Made by a program: the position numbers and the translations under genes. A DNA stretch of 64,000 nt from Capsaspora owczarzaki ATCC 30864 (taxonomy: Eukaryota; Opisthokonta; Filasterea), in the NCBI RefSeq assembly GCF_000151315.2, contig NW_011887301.1:186001-250000 (forward strand), given 5' to 3'. Shown here one piece after another: positions 10,672 through 19,841 of the stretch (the stretch's first letter is position 1; every line of letters starts with the position of its first letter). The notes under the pieces were generated by a model that was given only the letters and a program-made list of their open reading frames with translations, ran no database searches and had not been told where the DNA came from.

Positions 10672-12207
10672 ATGGCTCGGCCCGCAGTCACAGCGCAGTA
10701 CCTGCAGCAGTTTCTAACCACGATCGAGTCGCTGCCATACGATCTTCAGCGCAACTTTACCCTCATCCGCGAGCTTGACGCGCGCACCCATGGTACCGTC
10801 ATGATGATTCCTGTGTGTCTCTGTCTGTGTGTCTGTGTGTCTGCGTCTGTATGTGGCAGGAGGCAAGCCGAACAGGTTCTGCTCAGTCCTCCACGCTCCT
10901 AGCAGTCCGCTCGAGTGCTCGAACAAGCCAGGCACTCCATCTACTGGGTGGGAGGAGGGTCTTGCTCTTGCATGCGCCGCACTTGCACTCGGCGGAGGGG
11001 GGGGGGCAGCCAGCGCGCAGAAGTCGAGGTCGCCCCTTGCGCATTGCTCACAAAAAAAAAAAAAAAAAAAAAAAAAGGCGCCAATTTTTTTATTTATTTT
11101 TTTTTTTTTTCAATGGCTTTCGTTTGGCTTTCGTTTCATAGCTTTGAAAAACGTTGAATGTTTGACAGTTTTTGATTTTGACAGCTTCAGTTTGCGGTTA
11201 TTGCTCGTTTGACTCAGAGTGTGAATTTTGTATGCATGAATAGAGGCGTTGAGGATGGTCGAGCAGCTGTGCCCGGCGCTTGCAGACAAGTCGCTGCCGC
11301 AGGACGAAATCATCCAAAAGATCCGCGGCATCCAAGAGCACTTCCGCCGATGCCTGGAGTTTGGCGACGACAAGATCCAGATTGCTGCTCAGAGCTACGA
11401 GCTGGTACGTCAAAAGCTTGTGCTTGGCTCAAAGTTCCGGCTTCCACATCTCACCTTTTCACTGTCACACAGGTCGATAAACACATCCAACGACTGGACG
11501 CTGACGTGGAGCATGTCCGCCAAGTTGCTGACATTGACCACGACGACGGCAACGCACGCAAAAGTATGCATGGATGATTCATCGATCGGGTTTCCTTTGC
11601 TCTGTGTTTCTCATGTTGTTTTCTCCCTCTGTCTTTTTTTTTCCCCGCACCGCCCCTCTCCGCCCAATCTGCAGAAAGCCGTATGTCCGTCGAAGATGAC
11701 CGCAGCTCAGGATATGGCAAAAAGCTTAATCGAGCCGCGCAAGGCAGCAAAGCAAACGCCAAGGACCAAGCGCCGCCATTGACAGTTGGAGCTCACGCCG
11801 CGGCACTGGCTGCCCGTGCTGGTGGTGCACGCCAACTCGGTAACAATAATCGTGGCACAGCTCGTTCGCCAGGCGTTGACGTGGACATGCCAGTCGACCC
11901 GAACGAGCCCGTGTATTGCGTGTGTCACCAAGTTTCTTACGGCGAAATGATTGGCTGCGACAATCCCGATGTATGTCATTGGATGGGGGAAATGCTGTTG
12001 GAAAGCTTTTTGCCAGTTGCCAGTTGGAAGCGGATGAGTCGTCGTTCATGGTTTTTGCGGCTCAACTCACCGCTCCCCCTGACTATTTTTGTTTAGTGTA
12101 TCACCGAGTGGTTCCATTTCCAATGCGTCAATCTCACAGCCAAGCCCAAGGGCAAGTGGTACTGCCCACAGTGTACTGAGCTTAAAAAGAAGGGATTAAT
12201 CAAATAG
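10672..12207 (+). CDS. ING-family PHD-finger histone H3K4me reader (ING4/ING5 type)
   Basis: Subunit of histone acetyltransferase or deacetylase complexes that reads methylated H3K4. Exons 10672-10792, 11244-11404, 11473-11563, 11675-11970 and 12097-12207 give 259 residues. The N-terminal ING helix pair reads [31 protein letters not shown] and [19 protein letters not shown], then [15 protein letters not shown] disordered basic linker follows. The C-terminal PHD finger (residues about 205-250) has the C4HC3 ligands: [18 protein letters not shown], then C-x5-WFHFQC, then WYCPQC, including the Tyr, Met and Trp aromatic-cage positions. [13 protein letters not shown] is the ING4/5 signature just before the finger. 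Intron 1 (451 nt) contains a GT-rich microsatellite at its 5' end and adjoining A25 and T runs. Confidence 0.94.
10793..11243 (+). other. ING intron 1 with GT microsatellite and homopolymer tracts
   Basis: 451-nt intron. It begins GTACCGTC, passes through a TGTGTCTG-type repeat (10811-10855), a G10 tract near 10997, an A25 tract (11052-11076) and a T-rich tract (11086-11110), and ends TGAATAG before the exon. Frames crossing it encode only low-complexity peptides. No second gene is seen inside it. Confidence 0.7.
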
Positions 12208-12551
12208 TGTTATGTTGTTTGTAGTTTTCGTTGTCGTTCGTTAAACAAATGTTCATCCACTGTTGTTTTTTTTTTTGTTTTGTTTTTTCACGAATTTTGG
12301 CTGTGAATGGTGTTGGAAAACAATAGGCTAGGTTGCTATTGGGTCGCTATTGGGTTGTTCAGGAAAAACGTATTATTTTGTTTTTGTCAACAGAAAGCGA
12401 ATGAACAGGTACAAACAAGGCAGAGGGACGTGGAAGTGGGGAGCGGGGGGGGGGAGAATAGAGTGGAGTCTTGGAGACTCGACACTTTAGGGCGTTATCA
12501 GAAAAAGTACAGGCAGACAACAAAACACTGTCGAGTTTTTTTGGGGGGGTT
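12208..12551. other. convergent 3' intergenic region (ING / PITP)
   Basis: 344 bp between two stop codons facing each other. Contains T-rich runs at 12266-12288 and a G12 tract at about 12444-12455. No gene or RNA is seen. It presumably holds both 3' untranslated regions and both poly(A) sites. Confidence 0.6.
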
Positions 12552-14718
12552 TTACTCGTCGTGCATGGCGGTGCCTTTAACCTCGCCGTGTTGGCGTGCC
12601 TCGTCGAGGTCGTGCTTGGTCTTGTCCTCGAGAGCTCGGATGTCGGCCATCGTCAAGCCGTACCAGTGATCCATCCAGCAGAAAAGCTGTCGGTGGAAGT
12701 TGTGGAAAATTTTGCGCTCAGTCTTCATGGTCATGCTCTCCACTCGAGATTGCAAGCCCCACCACTTGAACTCCATGGAGACAAGCTTGTAGGCGGTCAT
12801 GAGAGGCTCGGCGGTTGACTTCCAGTTGGCAGCAAGCTGGCCGCGGCCAGTCTTGGTCGACTTGAAAAGGGCAGGGTCTTCCGACTCCTTGTAATCCTTG
12901 CGCTCGACGGGGTCGTTCACAATGTCAATCTGAACAACCTCGACCTTCTTCCACTGGTCCAGTGGCAGTTGGTGAACCTGGCGAGAGTGCAGAATAAGCG
13001 ATGGGATTTCAGCACCAAGTGGCACAGTGGCACAATGTCACAAAGTGCACCCATATCTCAGCAAAAAAAAAAACATACATTGTCGATGGTGGGCTGGCCA
13101 GGCTTGTGCCAGGTCTCGATGGTGAGGGAAAAGTTGTCCTTCATGTAGTCCGGGTTGCTCAAGACGGTTTTGCAGTACGGGTAGGCATTCCAGGCCTTCT
13201 CGTGGATTTCGAGCGAGCCCTTTGGCGCGATCGCCTTGATGAATCGGGGAACCTTGCTTGCCAAGTGGTAAATCTTGTGAGTGTACTGGCCCTTGCCGCC
13301 GGGCAGGGAGGGATCGTCGTACGGCTCGTTCTTGAGCACCTCGATACCGTCACCACCGCCTATTTGTGTTTGTGGGGGGGGGGCGATTGATTCAAGGGGG
13401 TTGGGTCAGAAGTGAGTCCAGTGTGCACGAGTCAAGTGGAATTGAGTCGAGTCGAGTGTTCCGGTGGGAAGGAGGAGGAAGAGAAGCAGAACTGCGTTGT
13501 CGAGCGCTCGTGCAACTCGCAACGAGCGTCTCCTCTTCCAAAAAGGGGGGAGGCAATAGGACGAGTGGTACATCGTCTATGTGCTTCGACAAGTGACGTG
13601 CGTTCGTGGCATGGCAGTGTGGGGTCACACCCAAAGTGCTGCTTCGCTGACGTTCGACTTTTACATTGGATTTTTTTTTTTTTTTTTTTTTTTGGTTCTG
13701 AAGTGGCTGTATGAACCGCTCGAGCTGCTCGTCCAAACGTGAAGCTGTGACGTTAGTGGATTGGGTGTCGCACTCGTGATAAGCAAGTACTGCAAGCAGC
13801 GTCAGAGTGTCGTGAGGAGGGGCAGGGAAGGCTCCACGAGAGCCGGAAAGCGCAATGGAGCGAACAATTGAGAAAAGGAGGAAAAAACGAAAAAAAAAAA
13901 AAAAAAAAAAAAAAGGAAAATGCTTCGATGACGAACAGTGAAAACGCATCACAGAGACGACCGGCAATCGCGGCAGAGCACAATGCAACAGCTTCGATAG
14001 CAGTGATAGTGATGTGACGGGCGTGTGTGAGCGGCAATGTTGAGTCCGTTTGGAATGGCGAGAGAGTGCAAACGAGTGTGGATTGTATTTGGGGAAAAAA
14101 AAAAAAAAAAAAAAAGAGATCAGCCCAAAAAAAAAACCGCTGCGTTCGACCGAGCAAAGTTGAATAAACGAAGCAAGACGAGCCAAGCGTTGGTGGAGCT
14201 GGTTGGAATTGTGGAGACATTGAGGTGAGGGTGTAGAAAGAGATGGAAGGCGGGGTGCGACTGAGCACGTTCAAGATGACAAAGAAGAAGAGGAAGAGGA
14301 TGAGCGAACGAGATGCGGTTTTGCACGAGGAAAAAAAAAAAAAAAAAAAAGGCAGTCGAGTTCGACCGCGACCGAGGTGATGCAGTCTCGGCACTGGGAG
14401 ATGGAGCGCGCGTTTGCTTGTGAGCGAGGTGGCTTTTGCAATGCGATGGCAGAGGTGTGGCAAGGGAGAGAGTATTGAAAAGGAAGCAGAAACAGCGAAC
14501 CGAAAAAAAAAAAAAAAAAAAAAAAGGAAGCCATCACCGAACGGAAACATGTCAACGCAGCAGCCACTCGACGAAGGGGGGCTATGTCAGCGGTGGTGGA
14601 GAGAGAGCGAGAACGTACCGGTCTCGTTCTTGCTGGCCTCGGCGACAGCGTACAGCTGGGCAACTTGGTACTCCTCAACGGAAATCGGGAGGGGAACGCG
14701 GAACTCCTTCACTAGCAT
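12552..14718 (-). CDS. class I phosphatidylinositol transfer protein (PITP alpha/beta type)
   Basis: Soluble lipid-transfer protein that exchanges phosphatidylinositol and phosphatidylcholine between membranes and supplies PI for phosphoinositide kinases. Exons 14619-14718, 13079-13359 and 12552-12977 give 268 residues (human 270-271). It starts [18 protein letters not shown] and continues [20 protein letters not shown], the canonical PITP opening. The second exon has ENEP-like NEPYDD and the lipid-exchange region. The last exon shows [38 protein letters not shown] with the membrane-inserting WW pair, and [17 protein letters not shown]. There is no extra C-terminal domain, so it is a stand-alone PITP and not an RdgB type. 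The first intron is unusually long (about 1.26 kb) and full of homopolymer runs. Confidence 0.95.
13360..14618 (-). repeat. PITP intron 1 with five 20-25 nt homopolymer tracts
   Basis: Intron of 1,259 nt, ten times the local norm. It contains, in plus-strand orientation, T23 at 13671-13693, A25 at 13890-13914, A21 at 14095-14115, A20 at 14331-14350 and A23 at 14503-14525, spaced about 180-240 bp apart. The tracts sit in different flanking sequence, so they are not simple copies of one unit. No open frame in either strand resembles a protein. Confidence 0.7.
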
Positions 14719-15634
14719 TTGTTGTACAGTCAAAAAACCAAAATAATATGAAAAGACTGTTTCAGACGACGATCGCCGAAAAGAGAAACAGCGTAGGTCC
14801 AACGGTCGGACTTTGGCAACAAGGTATGCAGTGCCGTGAGTCGACAGCATAGTTTCGAGTTTTGGAATAAGAAATTGGGGGCTGTGAATGGTCGGAAGAA
14901 TGGGTAGAAACCGAAAGCTGAGATGCCGATTTGGCAAAGTGCTCGTCACCTGTCCCCCATTCGTGTACACTCTTCCTAGCAGGATTGAAAATACTATATT
15001 GTATATGTAAATTCATAATACAGATTTGGATTGGACAAAATCAGACTTGTGCTACACGGGGGCGATCGAATTGATCGTAAAGCATTACTTTGCAGCGCAC
15101 TAAACTGGTCGTGTTCAAGTTTTTCGTCCGATTTTGCAAAAGCCTTATTACCATCCCTTTTAGCCCTTTCCAACAACCACAAACGACGACATCGGAGAAT
15201 ACCAATCATGCCACAACTTTTAATCCATCACAGAGCACACACGCGACTCGGGAAGCACTGGGAAATGCTCAACTCAAAATCGACTTTGTTTTTTCCATGC
15301 TGAACCCTTTCAAACATCCTCCCAGCAAAGCCAAAGCAAATAAAATGAGTAGACAAATAATTTTTCTCGCCATTTGTGGAGCTTTCGAGGCGTTTGCAGA
15401 TTGTGGGCGCTGGGGTCGGAGCGGCAAAGTGGACCATTTGAGCGTCGGATTTTGGTCAACTTTTTGCCTTTGAGTCTGTTGAGCTGTACGCCCGGCCTAG
15501 TATCGTCAAAACTCATACCAGGACGAAACAAAAACGAATCAAGGAAAAAGAAAAGAGTCACGGGAGAGATGAGTGGACTGCGTTCAAACAAACCAAAAAA
15601 AACAAAAAAAAAAAAAAAAGGACAAAAAGAGAAA
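14719..15634. other. intergenic region upstream of PITP, no confident gene
   Basis: About 915 bp between the PITP start and the tRNA-Tyr 3' end. AT-rich patches (14990-15025) lie mid-way. Short frames exist on both strands, including a minus-strand one near 15310-15510 starting MSFDDTRPGVQLNRLKG, but none is recognisable or continued by plausible splicing. It should contain the PITP promoter. Confidence 0.5.
15624..15628 (-). terminator. RNA polymerase III terminator of tRNA-Tyr
   Basis: A T5 run on the minus strand begins 7 nt after the discriminator base of the tRNA and is followed within 10 nt by a longer T run (15603-15619). This is the usual Pol III stop signal. Confidence 0.75.
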
Positions 15635-15719
15635 TCCGACCTTCCGGATTCGAACCAGAGGCCGTCTGATATTTGCTTTCATCTACAGTCAGACGCTCTA
15701 CCAACTGAGCTAAGGTCGG
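15635..15719 (-). tRNA. tRNA-Tyr: tRNA-Tyr (GTA) with a 12-nt intron
   Basis: Cloverleaf read on the minus strand. The acceptor stem CCGACCT pairs with AGGTCGG and discriminator A73. The D arm is GCTC...GAGC and the anticodon stem TCTGA/TCAGA. The anticodon is GTA at 15684-15686 and the T arm is TCTGG-TTCGAAT-CCGGA. A 12-nt insertion (15671-15682) sits one base 3' of the anticodon, the canonical position of nuclear tRNA introns and typical of tRNA-Tyr. The C1-G72 pair and A73 are the known eukaryotic/archaeal TyrRS identity elements. Mature length is 73 nt without CCA. The A and B boxes (TAGCTCAGTTGG and GGTTCGAATCC) are intact. The gene lies head-to-head with NIF3. Confidence 0.96.
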
Positions 15720-15933
15720 ATTGCTTGTTGAGATCATGACTGGGCACACGCGATACGATACACATCCAGCGTTTTCCAAAACCAACCAAAAACATCGACA
15801 ATTGATTTCCTCACAACTCTCTTCCAAACCACACCCAACACAAACAAACACCACAACACGACACATTATCGTAGTCCATGACTGGATCAGACCTCGACAC
15901 TCCACCACTCATCATCTTGCACTCGCTCAGCAG

Positions 15934-17181
15934 ATGGAACTCTCCAAAGTCCTGCAAACCCTCAAGACCTTTGCGCCCTTGCGCCTCGCCGAGTCGTGGG
16001 ACAACGTGGGCCTGCTGGTCGAGCCGGTGACCAAGCGCCGGCCGATCGACAAGATTCTGCTGACCATCGACCTGACCGAGCGCGTTGTCGACGAAGCCGC
16101 GCAGCACAGCATCCCGCTCATCATTGCGTACCACCCGCCAATCTTTGCCGCGCTCAAGAAGCTCACAGCCGGAGCAACCAAGGAACGCATTGCAGTCAAG
16201 GCGATCGAGCATGGCATTGCCATCTACAGCCCGCACACGAGCTACGACTCGGTGCAGGGCGGCATCAACGACTGGCTCGCGTCCGGGCTCGGCGAGGCCT
16301 CCGCCATCAGCGTGCTGCAGCCGCACACGTTCCATCACGACGGCGACTCGCAAACCTCGAGCGGTACGCATCGCGCAAGTGTCTACGGCCTGGCAGGCCA
16401 GCTTGCCGAGCTCAGGACGGCCATTGCCTCGATTCTCGGTTCTGAGAGCTCCTTTGCAACATTGTAAGTTACGGACACGACAACAACAACCACAACCACA
16501 ACAATAGCAACAAAGAACAACGACACATCCCTTGTTTGGTCAGATCACTGACCATTTTTTTGTTCTTCTTTTTTTTTTTTTTACAGTTCGTCCAACGACA
16601 GCGCCTCCAGAAGCAAGCTCGAGTTCAAGTGCCAGCAATCGCACCTCGGGTCGCTTGCCGCTCTGCTTGCCAAGCATGCTGGCAACGGCGTGACCTGGGA
16701 GACACACTCGCTCGAAAAGCTGCCACAGCCTGGCACGGGTCAGGGCCGACTCGTCACCTTGGCCCAGCCAACGCCGCTTCCCCAGCTGCTGACCAAAATC
16801 AAGGCGCACCTGCAGGTGGAGCATGTCCGCATCGCTCTCCCATCGGCGGCGGTACCAGCCGCCCAAGTGCCTCCGAAAACGCAAGCTGCTGCATTGGAGC
16901 ATGCCAAGAACGTGCTCGTTCAAAAGATTGCGTTGTGCGCCGGTTCGGGCTCGTCCGTGATGCGCGGAGTGCGTGCCGACGTCTACCTGACCGGTGAGAT
17001 GGGGCATCATGACGTCCTTGACGCGGTGAGCAGTGGCGCCGCCGTCGTCCTCTGCGAGCACACCAACACTGAGCGTGGCTACCTCGCAAAGCTCCGCGAG
17101 AGTCTTGCCGAGCTGTTTGGCACTGCCGGAGTTCAAGTGACAGTTTCTCAGCAGGACGCCGACCCCCTCGTTATCGTATAA
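15934..17181 (+). CDS. NIF3L1: NIF3-like protein (NGG1-interacting factor 3 family)
   Basis: Conserved metal-binding protein of the NIF3/GTP-cyclohydrolase-I-type-2 superfamily; its eukaryotic role is unsettled. Exons 15934-16463 and 16587-17181 give 374 residues (human NIF3L1 377). The start at 15934 yields MELSKVLQTLKTFAPLRLAE, then SWDNVGLLVEP, TIDLTERVVDEA, IIAYHPPIFAALKKLT (His metal ligand in the HPP motif) and AIYSPHTSYDSVQGGINDWL. The second exon has IALCAGSGSSVMRGVRADVY, LTGEMGHHDVLDAV and CEHTNTERGYL, carrying the second set of ligands (His in GEMGHH, His/Glu in EHTNTE). The frame is open upstream to 15721, but family alignment supports the later Met. It converges on the FPPS gene with 107 bp between stops. 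Confidence 0.93.
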
Positions 17182-17288
17182 GATTGTGTGAGGAGGTTTC
17201 GAGCAATATTTTGAGCAATATCTTGTTTTTTCGTATGCAACAGCAACAACAACAACAACAACAACACCATCAACACCATCAGGCCATT

Positions 17289-18727
17289 TTACTTTTGACG
17301 CTTGTAAATCTTCTTGGCAAACTCGGTAAACACTTCCCGGGGAATAGTGGCAGTGTCCAACTCGTTGATGAGCTGTGTGAGCTTGGCAAAGCTCTTCTCC
17401 TCGTACTCGGTGAAGACGCGCTGGAGCTCGAGCTCCTTGTACAGAGCCTTCACGGCGGCGACGGATGCCTCGTCCTTGCGTGCATAGTGTTGCTCCAGAA
17501 TCTTGCGTTGGTCGGCGTTGGCGAGGTCGAGGGCCTGGATGACGAGCCACGAGCACTTGTTGTCTTGAATGTCGGTGCCAATCTTGCCAATGACCGCTGG
17601 GTCGCCGTAGCAGTCGAGGTAGTCGTCTTGGATCTGGAAAAACTCGCCCATCTCCATGAGAATGGAGTGTGCGGCCGCGAACGCTGCGGGGTTTTTGACG
17701 CCAGCCATGTGCATGGCCATTGCGACGGGCAGGTAGAACGAGTACACGGCAGTCTTGTACTTGACAATGGTCTTGTACTTGCTCAGGGTGAACCGGGTGA
17801 GGTCAACGTGGTCCTCGGGGGCAGTGATCAGGTCGAGCATCTGGCCCAGCTCTGTTTGGAAGGTAACTTCGTGCAGCAGGTCGAGCAGGTCGACGTAGTA
17901 GGGCTCCGAGCGGAAGTACTTTTTCAAAAGAATGTAAATGCTGCCCTCGATGACGAACGAGTCGTTGATGGCAATGTTGGAAACCTCGGGCTGTGAGATT
18001 CAAAACCAAAAAGAAGCAGAGTCAGAAACAGCGTAGCGTGTCCAGTGTTCAAGCTCTTTGAAAAAAACCAAACTACATTTACCTTCTTGTACCAGCACGG
18101 TTGACCACGGCGGGTTTGAGATTGGTCCATCATGTCGTCAGCGACCAGGAAGAAGGCTTGGAGCTGGGATGAGATGGTGAAACAGAGATGCCATGAGCGA
18201 TTTCGTCCTTCCAGGCAAGGAGGGAAGAGGGCATCCACGAAAGCCAACAGAATCACAATGCTTACCCATTCAACACTCCAGCCCAAAACTTGAGCCTTGA
18301 AAAGCTCGTCCTTGGTCAACGGACGGCCGAGCAGAATTTCATAAGTCGAGACGACGCTCAAGCCACGGTTCATCTTGCCTACCAAGAGTCGAGAGTCGAC
18401 ACACGTGAGCAACCAGCAGCACGACCACACGTAGTCACCACAGAGGCAAGGGGGAAGCTGCGCATACCGCCGGGAACGTTGTACTTGAGGTTCTGAAGTG
18501 GACAAGCACCAATACAGCAGCGCACGCAGAGCCGACATGTCAGTGCTCAATCGACTCTACAAGCAAAACCATGCAACGTAGCTGCATCCAGCAGGCATGC
18601 TTACCTCTGACATCCATTGCTGGGATTCCTTGGGGGTTTCGTACTGGTTGACGGCGACGTCCATCACGTCAGCAACAAGCGTGTCAAAGACAGCCAGGAA
18701 TTGCTTCAACTGCTCGGACATGGTCAT
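17289..18727 (-). CDS. FDPS: farnesyl diphosphate synthase
   Basis: Condenses DMAPP and then GPP with IPP to make farnesyl diphosphate for sterols, dolichol, ubiquinone and prenylation. Five exons: 18605-18727, 18468-18492, 18266-18378, 18083-18163 and 17289-17990, giving 347 residues. Exon 2 is only 25 nt and encodes NLKYNVPG, which restores the conserved KYNVPGGKMNRGL junction, so its use is strongly supported. The first Asp-rich motif is in LQAFFLVADDMMDQSQTRRG (about residue 96) with the Phe pair four and five residues before it that limits product to C15. The second is FFQIQDDYLDCYGD (about 236). GTDIQDNKCSWLV and the C-terminal IYKRQK are also canonical. Translation may start at 18727 or two codons later. 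No targeting peptide is evident, so a cytosolic/peroxisomal form is likely. Confidence 0.96.
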
Positions 18728-19841
18728 TGGTAGTGTTTCGAAGTTTCTCTATCAAAAGTCCGTCGCAAAGATGATTGACAGAGGTGGAGTGAGCGAGACA
18801 GTAGTAGTTGCAGATTTGGTTTCGCCACAGTTGGATGATTGTCATGCCTTCTCAACAGAGCTCAAGCACAAACATCAACAACGACAAGGGAAACAAGAAA
18901 AGAAGAGTGACAAACACGATCGATAGCAATGTTGCTTGACATTGAAGCGAATGAGGAGGGAGCGAGTGAACTGAGGTAGGTACGACAAAACGCATGTGGA
19001 TGGATTGTGGCGTGAGCGGAGCGCGTTCGCCGACAATAGAGACGCACTCACTCGAACGCTGAAGAGCGAGACGAAAAAAAAAAAAGCAAGGAAAAGCGAT
19101 GAATGCTGGAAAAACTCAGATCGGAAGAGCTTCCAACAAGTGGGAGACTTTGGATGGTGGAGAGAGAGAGACAGTGAGAGACAGTGAGAGAGAGAGAGCG
19201 GGGAAAACGCGTTGAAACACTGTGGCGTGACTTTACTGCTCTCACTTCCCGCTGCTGCGACCGCGTGTCTCGCCTCGTCGTCGCATCTCGTGCTGGTAAT
19301 GCTTAAAAATAAAAGAAAAGTGTGCGAGAAAGTGGATGGAAATGGAGCGACGACGAATGAAACGGAGAACAAAGAACGGAGGTGGAAAAAAGAAAAGGAA
19401 AAACGCCAAAAAAAAAAAAAAAAATCAAAAAAATCGGATGATTCGGATTTTTTTGACTTTTTGACTCACAAGAACAAAAATCAAAGAGTGAGGAAAGAAC
19501 TGCATCTGAGATTGTGAGTTGTGCATCGTTCTTTTTTTTCGTTTTGGTGTCCTGTTCTTTTCCTTGCTTTATGACAAAGAATAAAGCAAAAAACGAAAAA
19601 TCAAAGAGTGAGGAAAGAACTGCATCTGAGATTGTCATAACGCAAGGAAAACAAGAACAGGACAACAACAACAAAGAATGATGCAAGCACACCAAATGTA
19701 CGCACAACCTGACTCAAAATGCATCGGAACAAAAGCCAAACAATGATGCCACAAAGTTCAGAAGCTTGCCAATGGCCTTGCTAGAAGCCGCTTGGTCGCG
19801 TTATTCAACCGACGTCTCTTCTTGGTCGCCACCAGCTCAGC
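18728..19841. other. intergenic region between FPPS and PSTK, no gene seen
   Basis: 1.1 kb upstream of FPPS and downstream of PSTK. It includes a GA-rich purine stretch (19158-19200), an A17-type run near 19410-19425 and a local direct/inverted repeat cluster at 19476-19663 annotated separately. Open frames are short and biased. The FPPS promoter must lie here. Confidence 0.55.
19476..19663. repeat. 40-bp direct repeat pair with an embedded inverted repeat
   Basis: The 40-bp sequence at 19476-19515 recurs without mismatch at 19596-19635, exactly 120 bp away. Around the second copy, arms at 19549-19575 and 19634-19663 are imperfect inverted repeats of each other (27 and 30 nt, differing mainly by short insertions), able to form a hairpin with the second copy in its loop. 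No ORF, terminal target-site duplication or known element was recognised. Confidence 0.8.

Noticed and set aside
15310-15510. Minus-strand frame starting MSFDDTRPGVQLNRLKG downstream of PITP and next to tRNA-Tyr
   Set aside because: Short, no recognisable family, and the frame runs into low-quality AT-rich sequence without a convincing splice continuation.
15721-15933. N-terminal extension of NIF3 using the open frame upstream of 15934
   Set aside because: Family N-termini begin at the Met-Glu-Leu start, and the upstream residues are Thr/His/Gln-rich and look like translated leader.
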